NCBI RefSeq assembly: GCF_014279815.1
Contig: NZ_CP047941.1
Location: forward strand, 1,550,001 to 1,614,000
From: Synechococcus sp. NOUM97013
Lineage (GTDB): Bacteria > Cyanobacteriota > Cyanobacteriia > PCC-6307 > Cyanobiaceae
Direction: 5' to 3'
DNA: 64,000 bases
The number at the start of each line of letters is the position of its first letter. Position 1 is the stretch's first letter. The translations under genes were made by a program, and so were the position numbers. Shown here piece by piece: positions 33,044 through 42,304 of the stretch. The notes beneath the pieces were generated by a model that was given only the letters and a program-made list of their open reading frames with translations, did no database searches and was not told the origin of the DNA.

Positions 33044-33571
33044 ATGACTGATTCCTACAGCGATTCCCGCCAACAGGGCGGACAGGGCGATGGCGGCCGC
33101 GAAGGCGGACGTGGCGGCCGCGGAGGACGGGGCCAGGGAAACCGCGAAGGCGGTGGGTTCAGAATCAGACTGAGCGACAACGAAATGCGCTCCGTTCGCG
33201 CACTGCAGGAAGCCTTCAACCTGCGCTCGACCGTGGCAGTGCTGGGCTTTGCCGTCAGAACTCTCGGCCAGATGCTTGAGGAGGGCAAGCTCGATGAGCT
33301 GGTGGCTCAGCAACGCGCCCAAGGCAACCGTGGCGGCGGTCGTCGCGATGACGAACGGGGTGGACGCAGGGGAGAGAGTGGCCGAGGCCCTCGCCCTGAC
33401 CCCTTCGCTCGCCCCGCCAAGCCACAACCAGCCGCGGCCGAGTCAGAACCCAGCACTGAAGACGAGTCCAACGCTGACGTCGAGCCCAGCACCTCCGAAG
33501 TGCCGGCAACAGACGCTGAAGCGATGGCTGACGCAGCGGATTCCGCCAAGGACGCAGCAACCGAGGCCTGA
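33044..33571 (+). CDS. RGG-rich protein with short conserved helical core
   Basis: 175 residues. The N-terminus is Gly/Arg-rich (REGGRGGRGGRGQGNREGGG). A conserved core follows: FRIRLSDNEMRSVRALQEAF then NLRSTVAVLGFAVRTLGQML, which looks like a ribbon-helix-helix DNA-binding fold. Then come GGGRRDDERGGRRGESGRG and an acidic tail rich in Ala, Glu, Ser, Asp. Arg-Gly repeats normally bind RNA. It sits three bases from trpS, so the two probably share a transcript. The role is inferred only from composition. Confidence 0.75.
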   Translation: MTDSYSDSRQQGGQGDGGREGGRGGRGGRGQGNREGGGFRIRLSDNEMRSVRALQEAFNLRSTVAVLGFAVRTLGQMLEEGKLDELVAQQRAQGNRGGGRRDDERGGRRGESGRGPRPDPFARPAKPQPAAAESEPSTEDESNADVEPSTSEVPATDAEAMADAADSAKDAATEA

Positions 33572-33574
33572 TTC

Positions 33575-34588
33575 ATGGGGCGGCCACGCGTTCTCTCGGG
33601 TGTTCAGCCGACCGGTGCCCTGCATCTGGGCAACTGGCTGGGGGCGATTCGCAACTGGGTGGATCTCCAGAACGATCACGACACCTTTTTCTGTGTTGTG
33701 GATCTGCATGCGGTCACGGTTCCCCATGATCCGCAACGGCTGGCTAACGACACCCTGACGACCGCCGCTCTGTATCTGGCCTGCGGGCTGGATCCAGAGA
33801 AATCCACTGTGTTCGTGCAGAGCCAGGTGACCGCCCACAGCGAACTCTGCTGGCTTCTGAACTGCATCACCCCCTTGAACTGGCTGGAGAGAATGATCCA
33901 GTTCAAGGAAAAAGCCCTGAAACAAGGAGACAACGTCTCTGTGGGTCTCCTGGACTACCCGGTGCTGATGGCCGCGGACATCCTTCTCTATGACGCAGAC
34001 CTCGTGCCGGTCGGTGAAGACCAGAAGCAGCATCTCGAGCTGGCACGCGATATCGCCCAGCAACGGATCAACGCGCGCTTTGGCTCGGAGGAGACCCCGA
34101 TCCTGAAAGTGCCCAAGCCGATGATCCTTAAAGAAGGGGCCCGGGTGATGAGCCTCACCGACGGTCGCAGCAAGATGAGCAAAAGCGACCCCAATGAGGG
34201 CAGTCGCATCACTCTGCTTGACCCGCCAGAGCTGATCACCAAGAAGATCAAGAAAGCCAAGACAGATCCCGAGCGCGGCCTGGAATTCGGAAACCCCGAT
34301 CGCCCGGAAACCGACAACCTGCTCGGTCTCTACGCCATTCTCAGCGGCAAAGGTCGCGACGCTGCGGCCCTGGAATGCGCAGACATGGGATGGGGACAGT
34401 TCAAACCCCTGCTTGCAGAAGCTGCCGTGGCGGCCCTGGAACCAATCCAACAGCGCTATCGGGAGCTGATGAACGACAGGTCCCAACTGGAATCTGTCCT
34501 GCGCGACGGACGCGAACGCGCCAGCGTCGTTGCAGAAGCCAATGTTCAACGCGTGCGGAAATCGATGGGCTTCCTGAGTCCCAGCTGA
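33575..34588 (+). CDS. trpS: Tryptophanyl-tRNA synthetase
   Basis: 337 residues, class I synthetase. The HIGH-equivalent is QPTGALHLGNWLGAI (residues 11-25). The KMSKS signature is SKMSKSDPNEGSRI (Lys200 to Ser204). VDLHAVTV, LGDEDQ-like VPVGEDQKQHLELARD and VMSLTDGRSK fit the family. It charges tRNA-Trp in the cytoplasm. It begins three bases after the RGG protein stop (spacing GATTC). Length normal for bacteria. Confidence 0.96.
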   Translation: MGRPRVLSGVQPTGALHLGNWLGAIRNWVDLQNDHDTFFCVVDLHAVTVPHDPQRLANDTLTTAALYLACGLDPEKSTVFVQSQVTAHSELCWLLNCITPLNWLERMIQFKEKALKQGDNVSVGLLDYPVLMAADILLYDADLVPVGEDQKQHLELARDIAQQRINARFGSEETPILKVPKPMILKEGARVMSLTDGRSKMSKSDPNEGSRITLLDPPELITKKIKKAKTDPERGLEFGNPDRPETDNLLGLYAILSGKGRDAAALECADMGWGQFKPLLAEAAVAALEPIQQRYRELMNDRSQLESVLRDGRERASVVAEANVQRVRKSMGFLSPS

Positions 34589-34836
34589 TCAATTACGCAG
34601 CAATTAAAAAGTTTCGCTAATCCTTAAAGACAGCTGAGAGCGGAACCCGTATCAACAGCCACAAACCCAGGGGTTGCGCGGCTTCAGGCCTGTCTTACAA
34701 GTCCAAAGACAAGATTGACCTGAGTTTTTCTACCCATGCACACGCTCTGCTCTCCGTCAAGGGGGGCCGGGACACTCTCGCCAGAGGGCCGCGATGTTGA
34801 CGAAGGTAACGACTCCTTTGTTTCGGAGCGTCCCGT

Positions 34837-35523
34837 TTGCTTCATCGCGTCACCAAACAGATCCGTCCTCTGACACAACCCGCTCCTCAGCTGCTGGGCA
34901 TCGGCGCCCTCAGCCTCGGACTGATGCTGTGCATGGGACAGAGCCTGCAGGCAGAACGCTCAATCGAACGGGAACAGCAACAACGCACGGTGGCTCAAGC
35001 TCTGAACCCCCACCGTTCAACGGCCACCTCTACAGGACCCTCCGACGCGGCTTACGCGATTACTCCCGAACGTCGTGCACTGCTCAACACCATCCGCTAT
35101 GCCGAAGGCACCTGGAAAGAAGGGAAGGATCTGGGCTATCGCATCCTCTACGGAGGCGGACAATTTCAGGACCTCTCACGCCATCCTGATCGCGTGGTTG
35201 TGAAGCGATACGCCTCTGCAGCCGCAGGCGCCTATCAATTCCTTCCCGGTACCTGGAGAGACGTCTCTCGCAACCTGGATCTTCCCAGCTTCGCCCCTGA
35301 GCACCAGGACCAGGCAGCGCTGCACCTGGTGAAGAAACGCGGTGCACTTCAGGAGGTTGACCGCAACGGCCTTACGAAGACAGCCATGAACAGTCTGGCC
35401 CCCGAATGGGCGTCCTTCCCAACGCATGCCGGCCACAGTGCCTACGGCCAACCGGTGAAGACCCATGCCGAGTTGCTGGCCTTCTACAACGACAACCTGA
35501 ACCAACTGCGCCAGGGAGCCTGA
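34837..35523 (+). CDS. Secreted lysozyme-like protein (lambda endolysin fold, GH104-like)
   Basis: 228 residues from TTG 34837 with GGAG about eight bases before it. The N-terminal signal segment is LLGIGALSLGLMLCMGQSLQ then AERS. The lytic domain follows: LLNTIRYAEGTWKEGKDLGY (Glu90 likely catalytic), ILYGGGQFQDLSRHPDRVVV, then SAAAGAYQFLPGTWRDVSRN and QDQAALHLVKKRGALQEVDR. These match phage-lambda-type endolysins (muramidases that cleave peptidoglycan by transglycosylation). A periplasmic cell-wall remodelling role is likely. No phage genes surround it. Confidence 0.85.
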   Translation: MLHRVTKQIRPLTQPAPQLLGIGALSLGLMLCMGQSLQAERSIEREQQQRTVAQALNPHRSTATSTGPSDAAYAITPERRALLNTIRYAEGTWKEGKDLGYRILYGGGQFQDLSRHPDRVVVKRYASAAAGAYQFLPGTWRDVSRNLDLPSFAPEHQDQAALHLVKKRGALQEVDRNGLTKTAMNSLAPEWASFPTHAGHSAYGQPVKTHAELLAFYNDNLNQLRQGA

Positions 35524-35529
35524 CGCCCA

Positions 35530-35928
35530 TCAGGCGGGCTGGGGCCACCCCAGCGTCAACCAGCCCCATAGACGCACCAACCAGTAGATCAGCAGCGCGG
35601 CTATCACCATCCCCAGAAGCTTGGCGCGCCGACGCGTGAGCTTCGGCAGGGAATCCCCCCTCACGCCCTGCCGCCAGCCGATCCAGGCCAATCCGACCAC
35701 ACTGGGTGGACCGAACACGTGCAGCTCGAGGGCTTCGCCAAGATCGCCATGGAGCGAGGCCATCACCGAACGGGTCAGAAAGCAGGTGGGGCAGGGAATG
35801 CCCGTCCATGCCCGCCATGGACATCCAGGCAATGGAAGCGGCCAACCTTTGGACCGCAGCCACAACAGAGCCAAGAGAGCCAGGCTGGCCAGCCCTGTTG
35901 ACCGCGTCGACCGGCTCGGACCTGTCAT
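35530..35928 (-). CDS. DUF2752 domain membrane protein
   Basis: 132 residues from ATG 35928. The core is CPWRAWTGIPCPTCFLTRSV, then MASLHGDLGEALELHVFGPP, the DUF2752 pattern of 'G.pCPtCG.TRa......Gd...A...np.gp', with the final Gly-Gly replaced. Two or three membrane helices follow (LGMVIAALLIYWLVRLWGWL). Its ATG overlaps the stop of the DUF2605 gene (ATGA). Function unknown. Confidence 0.85.
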   Translation of the reverse strand: MTGPSRSTRSTGLASLALLALLWLRSKGWPLPLPGCPWRAWTGIPCPTCFLTRSVMASLHGDLGEALELHVFGPPSVVGLAWIGWRQGVRGDSLPKLTRRRAKLLGMVIAALLIYWLVRLWGWLTLGWPQPA

Positions 35929-36242
35929 CGCGATGCCTTCGCAACGCGCGCGGACAGGCCCCAAACCTCCATCACCAATTGATGCCAGGGAGCCATCGCT
36001 TCCATCGACACCGCTATCGCCTCGGGGCTGGCTCGAACCAGGGCGCGCGTGGCTTCGATCGCTCTGAGCCCCTCCTCGACCCTGACCGCCATGCGCTCAC
36101 GTTCCTGCGGTCCCATCACCGAATCCGGACAGTCCTGCAACAGCTCTTGGCCCCGGTGAAACCAGTGGTCAAAGTCCTTCAGCAGAGAGTCGAGCAGCGA
36201 CTCCAGCAGTTCGTCGGCATCGGCATCCCGACCAGGCTTCAT
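35925..36242 (-). CDS. DUF2605 domain protein
   Basis: 105 residues. LLESLLDSLLKDFDHWFHRG then QELLQDCPDSVMGPQERERM is the family signature (LL.slLdDF..WF.RG..LL..CP...m....r). The rest, VEEGLRAIEATRALVRASPE and MAPWHQLVMEVWGLSARVAK, is a helical extension. The family is found only in cyanobacteria and usually next to DUF2752 as here (four-base overlap). Function unknown; the pairing suggests a shared role. Divergent from thrS, 28 bases apart. Confidence 0.88.
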   Translation of the reverse strand: MKPGRDADADELLESLLDSLLKDFDHWFHRGQELLQDCPDSVMGPQERERMAVRVEEGLRAIEATRALVRASPEAIAVSMEAMAPWHQLVMEVWGLSARVAKASR

Positions 36243-36270
36243 TGCATCAGCCAGACAGCATCCCCATAGG

Positions 36271-38106
36271 ATGGCGAATCACGAGCAGCAGACGGTGAGC
36301 AGCGCGGCAGCAACAACTTCAGCCCCCTCGACGACGGTGGTGCTGCCTAAAACCAGTGAGAGTGAGCAGCTGCTGAAGATCCGACACTCCATGAGCCACG
36401 TGATGGCCATGGCGGTGCAGCAGCTCTTTCCCCAGGCCCGCGTGACCATCGGCCCCTGGACCGAGGGCGGTTTCTACTACGACTTCGATAATCCCGACCC
36501 CTTCACCGAAGCCGACCTGAAGGCGATCAAGAAGGGGATGATCAAGATCATCAACAAGAAGCTTCCGCTCGAGCGTGTCGAAGTGACGCGCGCCGAAGCA
36601 GAAAGCAAAATCAAAGCCCAGAACGAGCCCTACAAACTCGAAATCCTCGAGGGCCTGCAAGAGCCGATCACCCTTTACACCCTCGGTGAACAGTGGTGGG
36701 ATCTCTGTGCTGGCCCCCACGTGGAGCACACGGGTCAGCTCAACGCCAAGGCCTTTGAGCTGGAGAGCGTTGCTGGCGCCTACTGGCGCGGTGATGAAAC
36801 CAAAGCCCAGTTGCAGCGCATCTACGGCACGGCCTGGGAAACCCCCGAACAGCTGGCGGAGCACAAGCGCCGCAAGGAGGAGGCCCTACGCCGAGATCAC
36901 CGCCGGATCGGCAAAGACCTTGACCTCTTCTCCATCGAAGACGAAGCCGGGGCAGGTCTGGTGTTCTGGCACCCCCGCGGCGCCCGCATGCGCCTGTTGA
37001 TCGAGGAGTTCTGGCGCCAGGCCCACTTCGAGGGTGGTTACGAGCTTCTCTACACCCCCCATGTGGCGGACATCAGCCTCTGGAAAACCTCCGGCCACCT
37101 CGACTTCTACGCCGAAAGCATGTTTGGCCCGATGGAGGTGGACGAGCGGGAATACCAGCTCAAGCCGATGAACTGCCCGTTCCACGTGCTCACCTACGCC
37201 AGCAAACTGCGCAGCTACCGGGAACTGCCGATCCGCTGGGCGGAGCTGGGAACGGTTTATCGCTACGAGCGCCCCGGCGTGATGCACGGTCTGATGCGCG
37301 TGCGCGGCTTCACCCAGGACGATGCCCACGTGTTCTGCCTGCCCGAGCAGATCAGCGACGAAATCCTGAGGATCCTCGATCTCACCGAGCGCATTCTCTC
37401 CACCTTCGACTTCAGCAATTACGAAATCAACCTCTCCACCCGTCCGGAGAAGTCGATTGGTGAAGACGCCGTTTGGGACCTGGCCACCAAGGGACTGGTT
37501 GAGGCCCTGGAGCGCAAGGGTTGGGCCTACAAGATTGATGAAGGCGGCGGCGCTTTCTACGGGCCCAAAATCGACCTCAAGATCGAAGACGCCATCGGCC
37601 GGATGTGGCAGTGCTCCACGATCCAGCTGGATTTCAACCTTCCGGAACGCTTCGAGCTCGACTACATCGCCGCTGATGGCAGCAAGCAGCGGCCGATCAT
37701 GATCCACCGCGCCATCTTCGGTTCGCTGGAGCGTTTCTTCGGGATCATGACCGAGAACTACGCCGGCGATTACCCCTTCTGGCTGGCCCCTGAACAGGTG
37801 CGCCTGCTGCCGGTCACCGATGAAGTGCAGCCTTACGCCGAACAAGTGTTGGACCAACTCACCAGGGCTGGCGTTCGCGCCACGATCGACCGCAGCGGTG
37901 ACCGGCTCGGCAAGTTGATCCGCACCGGCGAACAGATGAAGATCCCGGTGCTGGCAGTGATCGGTGCCAAGGAAGCGGAGCAGAACGCCGTGAGCCTGCG
38001 CAGCCGTCGCGATGGAGATGTCGGTGTCACACCAGTGCAGGATCTCCTGACTGCCGCAACAACCGCCAACGCCGAACGCGCTGCAGGCCTGCAGTTCCCC
38101 GCATGA
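36271..38106 (+). CDS. thrS: Threonyl-tRNA synthetase, without TGS domain
   Basis: 611 residues. The editing domain (HSMSHVMAMAVQQLFPQARV, and the Zn-site LYTLGEQWWDLCAGPHVEH) starts near residue 38. The catalytic core has MNCPFHV (Cys302 zinc ligand), RYERPGVMHGLMRVRGFTQD (motif 2 region) and MIHRAIFGSLERFFGIMTEN (motif 3). The anticodon domain is at the end. The N-terminal TGS domain of E. coli ThrS is absent, as in many cyanobacteria. Its stop overlaps the DUF1824 start by four bases. Confidence 0.95.
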   Translation: MANHEQQTVSSAAATTSAPSTTVVLPKTSESEQLLKIRHSMSHVMAMAVQQLFPQARVTIGPWTEGGFYYDFDNPDPFTEADLKAIKKGMIKIINKKLPLERVEVTRAEAESKIKAQNEPYKLEILEGLQEPITLYTLGEQWWDLCAGPHVEHTGQLNAKAFELESVAGAYWRGDETKAQLQRIYGTAWETPEQLAEHKRRKEEALRRDHRRIGKDLDLFSIEDEAGAGLVFWHPRGARMRLLIEEFWRQAHFEGGYELLYTPHVADISLWKTSGHLDFYAESMFGPMEVDEREYQLKPMNCPFHVLTYASKLRSYRELPIRWAELGTVYRYERPGVMHGLMRVRGFTQDDAHVFCLPEQISDEILRILDLTERILSTFDFSNYEINLSTRPEKSIGEDAVWDLATKGLVEALERKGWAYKIDEGGGAFYGPKIDLKIEDAIGRMWQCSTIQLDFNLPERFELDYIAADGSKQRPIMIHRAIFGSLERFFGIMTENYAGDYPFWLAPEQVRLLPVTDEVQPYAEQVLDQLTRAGVRATIDRSGDRLGKLIRTGEQMKIPVLAVIGAKEAEQNAVSLRSRRDGDVGVTPVQDLLTAATTANAERAAGLQFPA

Positions 38107-38495
38107 GCAGTTCACCCGTGCAATGCCTCAAGGATCTTGAGCGGCTGCGATCAGCTCCCGACCTCAGCGCTGAGGTTGTGGCCAACCTTCGCAAGGAACT
38201 GCTGGAAGCCCTCGCCAGCACCAGTTGGTGCACGGTCGGCGTGATGGCCCCATCCGCAGACCAGGCGCTTGAGACGCTTCGATCGCTCGAGACGGCCTTG
38301 GCATGGCCCGCCCTGGAGGTTGTGGAGGGAACCGATCAGACCGGTCCAGTTTTTCTCAAAGCCAATCAGCAGATGGGCACGGTCAGGGTGCGCATCGAGC
38401 ACGGTCTGGGCGAGGGAATTCTGATCACCGGTCATCACAACGATGAGGCACAGATCAGCAGCACCTGGGGGCCGCTGCCGCTGGATTTCTTCTGA
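38103..38495 (+). CDS. DUF1824 family protein
   Basis: 130 residues. The pattern LKDLERLRSAPDLSAEVVAN, STSWCTVGVMAPSADQALET, then PVFLKANQQMGTVRVRIEHG and GEGILITGHHNDEAQISSTW, ending WGPLPLDFF, matches DUF1824, a cyanobacterial and plastid-lineage family of unknown function. It overlaps the thrS stop (ATGA), which points to coupled translation. No signal peptide. Confidence 0.9.
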   Translation: MSSSPVQCLKDLERLRSAPDLSAEVVANLRKELLEALASTSWCTVGVMAPSADQALETLRSLETALAWPALEVVEGTDQTGPVFLKANQQMGTVRVRIEHGLGEGILITGHHNDEAQISSTWGPLPLDFF

Positions 38496-38614
38496 TCCTC
38501 GACGCCAGCCAGCCAGGTGTCCTACTGCTGATCAGCGGAGTCCAGCAGCACGAAAATGCTTGCCGATTGTGCGGGCCAGCATCAGCCTTGATGGATGAGG
38601 CCTGACCCGCACCC

Positions 38615-39691
38615 ATGGCAGCCAAGACCTATCTCGCCGGAGATCTTGGAGGCACGAAAACCTTCCTTGCTCTCTACCGAGACGCGCATGGGCAGCTCGA
38701 GCAAGCCCACAGTCATCGCTACATCTCGGCGGAATGGCGTGATCTGGAATCGATGCTCGTTCACTTTCTCGAGCAGGCTCCGGAGGAACTGTCCAAGCCC
38801 GACACCAGCTGCATTGCAGTAGCAGGGCCCGTGCGTCATGGCTCGGCACAGCTGACCAACCTGTCATGGACGATGAGTGAGGCGTCGCTGCAGGCCGCCA
38901 CAGGCCTGCAGAAGCTCGAACTGGTGAACGACTTCGCCGTTCTCATCCATGGATTGCCCCACTTCAACGATCAACAGCAGGTGGTGCTGCAGATCGGTCG
39001 TGGTCGCACCACTCCGGCACCCGCAGGCGACGACAACGGTGCGGTCGCGATCCTTGGAGCAGGCACCGGCCTGGGGATGGCCCGTGGCCTTCCAGCTCCC
39101 GATGGCTGGCTGGCTCTGCCCAGCGAAGGCGGCCACCGGGAGTTCGCCCCGCGAACAGACGATGAATGGGCTTTAGCGCAATGGTTGCGCAAGGACCTGA
39201 ACCTTGAACGCCTCTCGATCGAGCGGATCGTGAGTGGCACCGGCCTCGGCCACGTGATGCACTGGTTGCTGCAGCACGACCAGGCCGCGGGTCATCCCTT
39301 GGCCAAGCATGCCCACGCCTGGCGCAACATCCCTGCCGATCAAGCCGGTTACGAAGATCTGCCGGCGCACACCGGCAAGGCGGCGGCGGCGGGCGATCCC
39401 ATCGCCGCCGCCGCGCTCCGCATCTGGCTAGGTGCCTATGGATCAGCGGCCGGGGATCTGGCGTTACAGGAGCTCTGCGTCGGTGGACTTTGGATTGGGG
39501 GTGGAACCGCTGAAAAAAACCTGGATGGACTGCAATCCGAACAGTTTCTGGAACCCCTGAGAGCCAAAGGTCGCTTCCGCCCCCTGATCGAGTCCATGAC
39601 CATCCGTGCGGTGATTGATCCAGAGGCTGGACTTTTTAGTGCGGCCTGCCGGGCGCGTGATCTGGCGGAGTCGGGTGGGACACTGGCCTGA
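38615..39691 (+). CDS. glk: Glucokinase
   Basis: 358 residues. The ASKHA ATP-binding loop is YLAGDLGGTKTFLALYRDAH. SCIAVAGPVRHGSAQLTNLS is the connecting segment, LVNDFAVLIHGLP holds the catalytic Asp, and GAVAILGAGTGLGMARGLPA is the second phosphate loop. This is the Glk (Pfam02685) type rather than ROK. It phosphorylates glucose to glucose-6-phosphate, and so feeds glycogen and pentose-phosphate metabolism. It begins 119 bases after DUF1824, and thrB follows 15 bases on. Confidence 0.94.
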   Translation: MAAKTYLAGDLGGTKTFLALYRDAHGQLEQAHSHRYISAEWRDLESMLVHFLEQAPEELSKPDTSCIAVAGPVRHGSAQLTNLSWTMSEASLQAATGLQKLELVNDFAVLIHGLPHFNDQQQVVLQIGRGRTTPAPAGDDNGAVAILGAGTGLGMARGLPAPDGWLALPSEGGHREFAPRTDDEWALAQWLRKDLNLERLSIERIVSGTGLGHVMHWLLQHDQAAGHPLAKHAHAWRNIPADQAGYEDLPAHTGKAAAAGDPIAAAALRIWLGAYGSAAGDLALQELCVGGLWIGGGTAEKNLDGLQSEQFLEPLRAKGRFRPLIESMTIRAVIDPEAGLFSAACRARDLAESGGTLA

Positions 39692-39706
39692 GAAGAACCG
39701 AAGGGG

Positions 39707-40654
39707 ATGTCGCAGCCGCGTATAGGTCAGACCGTGGTCGTGGATGTCCCAGCCACCACTGCCAACATTGGCCCAGGCTTCGACTGCCTTGGTGCAGCCC
39801 TGGATCTCAACAACCGCTTCAACATGCGCCGCATCGAGGGCAACGGCGAACGCTTCGAACTGATCATCGAAGGGCAGGAAGGCTCCCATCTCCGCGGTGG
39901 CGCCGAAAACCTGGTGTACCGAGCAGCACAACGGGTCTGGAAAGCGGCGGGTGAAGAACCCATAGCGCTCGAAGCACGGGTCAGGCTTGCCGTGCCTCCC
40001 GCTCGCGGCCTTGGCAGCAGTGCCACGGCCATCGTGGCCGGACTTGTCGGTGCGAATGCCCTTGTCGGCGAACCGCTGAGCAGGGAGAAGCTGCTGGAAC
40101 TGGCCATCGACATCGAAGGACACCCCGACAACGTGGTGCCCTCGCTGCTCGGCGGCCTTTGCATGACGGCCAAAGCCGCTTCACAGCGCTGGCGGGTGGT
40201 GCGCTGTGAATGGATGCACAGCGTCAAGGCCGTCGTGGCGATTCCGGCGATTCGCTTGAGCACCAGCGAAGCCAGACGTGCCATGCCCAAATCGATTCCG
40301 GTGAGCGATGCGGTGGTGAATCTCGGAGCACTCACCCTGCTGCTTCAAGGGCTGCGCACGGGCAATGGAGATCTGATCTCCGATGGCATGCACGACAGGC
40401 TCCACGAGCCTTACCGCTGGCGCTTAATCAAGGGTGGCCAGGAAGTGCGCGAAGCGGCACTGGCCGCCGGTGCATGGGGATGCGCCATCAGCGGGGCCGG
40501 GCCCAGCATTCTCGCGCTTTGCTCTGAAGAGAAAGGCGCCGCCATCAGCCAGGCCATGGTGCGGGCATGGGAGTCCGTTGGCGTCGCCAGCCGCGCGCCC
40601 CTGCTCAGCCTGCAAACCGCAGGCAGTCACTGGCAGCCAAAAGACAATTGCTGA
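39707..40654 (+). CDS. thrB: Homoserine kinase
   Basis: 315 residues, GHMP kinase. The N-terminal VVDVPATTANIGPGFDCLGA is the homoserine kinase signature. VRLAVPPARGLGSSATAIVA is the glycine-rich ATP loop (PxxRGLGSSA). NVVPSLLGGLCM and AGAWGCAISGAGPSILALCS (the C-terminal GHMP motif) complete it. It makes O-phosphohomoserine for threonine synthesis. It follows glk by 15 bases with AAGGGG near the start, so the two are likely one operon. Confidence 0.95.
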   Translation: MSQPRIGQTVVVDVPATTANIGPGFDCLGAALDLNNRFNMRRIEGNGERFELIIEGQEGSHLRGGAENLVYRAAQRVWKAAGEEPIALEARVRLAVPPARGLGSSATAIVAGLVGANALVGEPLSREKLLELAIDIEGHPDNVVPSLLGGLCMTAKAASQRWRVVRCEWMHSVKAVVAIPAIRLSTSEARRAMPKSIPVSDAVVNLGALTLLLQGLRTGNGDLISDGMHDRLHEPYRWRLIKGGQEVREAALAAGAWGCAISGAGPSILALCSEEKGAAISQAMVRAWESVGVASRAPLLSLQTAGSHWQPKDNC

Positions 40655-40727
40655 GCCTTGGCCTGGGTAGAAGTACCCAATCGCCCCCCTGGAGCTGATA
40701 AGTTCGGTCACAATTAAGGGGAGTGTT

Positions 40728-42299
40728 ATGGACGCCAACCTGCCGCTGACGGCTGCGTCCGACCCCGGCTTTCCCTGGCTTTCACTGATCGTGCTGCTCC
40801 CGGCAGCCGCGGCTCTGGTTATGCCGCTGTTGCCGGGTGACGACGAGAAGCCTTCGCCGATTCCACGCAACCTCGCCTTCGGCGTTTTGCTGGCAGACCT
40901 CGGCCTGATGCTGGGGGTGTTCAGCCAACACTTCGATCCACTCAGCAGCGAACTTCAACTGGTGGAGCGGGTCAGCTGGCTGCCGGCTATCGGCCTGGAG
41001 TGGTCTCTCGGCGCCGATGGGCTTTCAGCTCCTCTGGTGGTTCTGAGTGGACTGGTGACGCTGCTGTCCGTGGCCGCCAGCTGGAACATCGAGCGCAAAT
41101 CACGGCTGTATTTCGGTCTGCTGCTGGTGCAGGCATCAGCCCAGGGTCTGGTGTTCCTATCGCAGGATTTTCTGCTCTTCTTCCTTGCCTGGGAACTGGA
41201 ACTGGTGCCGGTTTACCTGCTTATTGCCATCTGGGGCGGAAAGAACCGCCAGTACGCAGCGACCAAATTCATCCTCTACACGGCCCTCGCCTCCCTGTTG
41301 ATCCTCATCAGTGGCCTGGCGTTGGCCCTCTCGGGTGACTCATTCACCCTGAATCTGACCGAACTGGCCCAGCGCTCTCCGGGCGGGACCTTCGGTTTGC
41401 TTTGTTACCTCGGCTTCCTTGTGGGCTTTGGCGTGAAGCTGCCGATGTTCCCTCTTCACACCTGGCTGCCCGATGCCCATGGTGAAGCCAATGCGCCCGT
41501 ATCAATGTTGCTGGCGGGCGTGCTGCTGAAGATGGGCGGCTACGCGCTGCTTCGTTTCAACGTTCAGATGCTGCCCGACGCACACCTGGTGTTGGCACCA
41601 GCCCTGATCATCCTCGGCATCGTGAACATCGTTTATGGCGCCCTGAATGCTTTTGCTCAGGACAACGTCAAACGGCGGATTGCCTGCAGTTCCGTCAGCC
41701 ACATGGGCTTCGTGCTTCTGGGGATCGGCGCCGTGGATGCGCTCGGTCTGAGCGGCGCCATGCTCCAGATGGTCAGTCATGGCCTGATCGCGGCTGCGAT
41801 GTTCTTCACCACAGGCGTGTTTTACGAACGCACCAAAACCCTGTCGATCCCCAACATGGGCGGTTTGGCCAAAGCGCTGCCGATCACGTTCGCCTTCTTC
41901 CTGGCGAGCTCCCTGGCTTCGCTCGCACTGCCCGGCATGAGCGGCTTCATCAGCGAGATCACCGTGTTCCTCGGTGTCACAAGCCAAGAAAGCTTCACAA
42001 CCTTCTTCAGGGTGACCACCATCGTTCTGGCAGCGATCGGCCTCGTGCTCACACCGATCTACCTGCTCTCGATGAGCCGTCGCGTCTTCTTCGGACCCAG
42101 GATTCCGGCGCTTGCATTCGTGCAGGACATGCGCCCCCGTGAACTTGTGATCGGTCTGACCCTGCTCGTCCCCACCCTGGTGATCGGCATCTGGCCCCGC
42201 GTGGCCATGGACCTCTATGAAGCCTCGACCGATGCACTCGCATCGGATCTGGCCACCCACACGGTGGTGGCTGTGCGTGCCCTTCTTCCCCTCGGCTGA
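40728..42299 (+). CDS. ndhD: NAD(P)H-quinone oxidoreductase subunit 4 (NdhD)
   Basis: 523 residues and about 14 membrane helices. [40 protein letters not shown], and [20 protein letters not shown] then [20 protein letters not shown] are the proton-channel hallmark segments (the Glu and Lys in helices 5 and 7). It belongs to the photosynthetic complex I (NDH-1) of the thylakoid. Which D paralog (respiratory D1/D2 or CO2-uptake D3/D4) cannot be told by eye; length and sequence suit the D1/D2 type. A strong AAGGGGAG site lies before the ATG. Confidence 0.95.
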   Translation: MDANLPLTAASDPGFPWLSLIVLLPAAAALVMPLLPGDDEKPSPIPRNLAFGVLLADLGLMLGVFSQHFDPLSSELQLVERVSWLPAIGLEWSLGADGLSAPLVVLSGLVTLLSVAASWNIERKSRLYFGLLLVQASAQGLVFLSQDFLLFFLAWELELVPVYLLIAIWGGKNRQYAATKFILYTALASLLILISGLALALSGDSFTLNLTELAQRSPGGTFGLLCYLGFLVGFGVKLPMFPLHTWLPDAHGEANAPVSMLLAGVLLKMGGYALLRFNVQMLPDAHLVLAPALIILGIVNIVYGALNAFAQDNVKRRIACSSVSHMGFVLLGIGAVDALGLSGAMLQMVSHGLIAAAMFFTTGVFYERTKTLSIPNMGGLAKALPITFAFFLASSLASLALPGMSGFISEITVFLGVTSQESFTTFFRVTTIVLAAIGLVLTPIYLLSMSRRVFFGPRIPALAFVQDMRPRELVIGLTLLVPTLVIGIWPRVAMDLYEASTDALASDLATHTVVAVRALLPLG

Positions 42300-42304
42300 T
42301 CACC

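Noticed and set aside
36886-38115. 409-codon minus-strand frame
   Set aside because: A shadow of thrS, which has all its motifs on the plus strand.
39464-40123. 219-codon minus-strand frame across glk and thrB
   Set aside because: Antisense to two certain genes.
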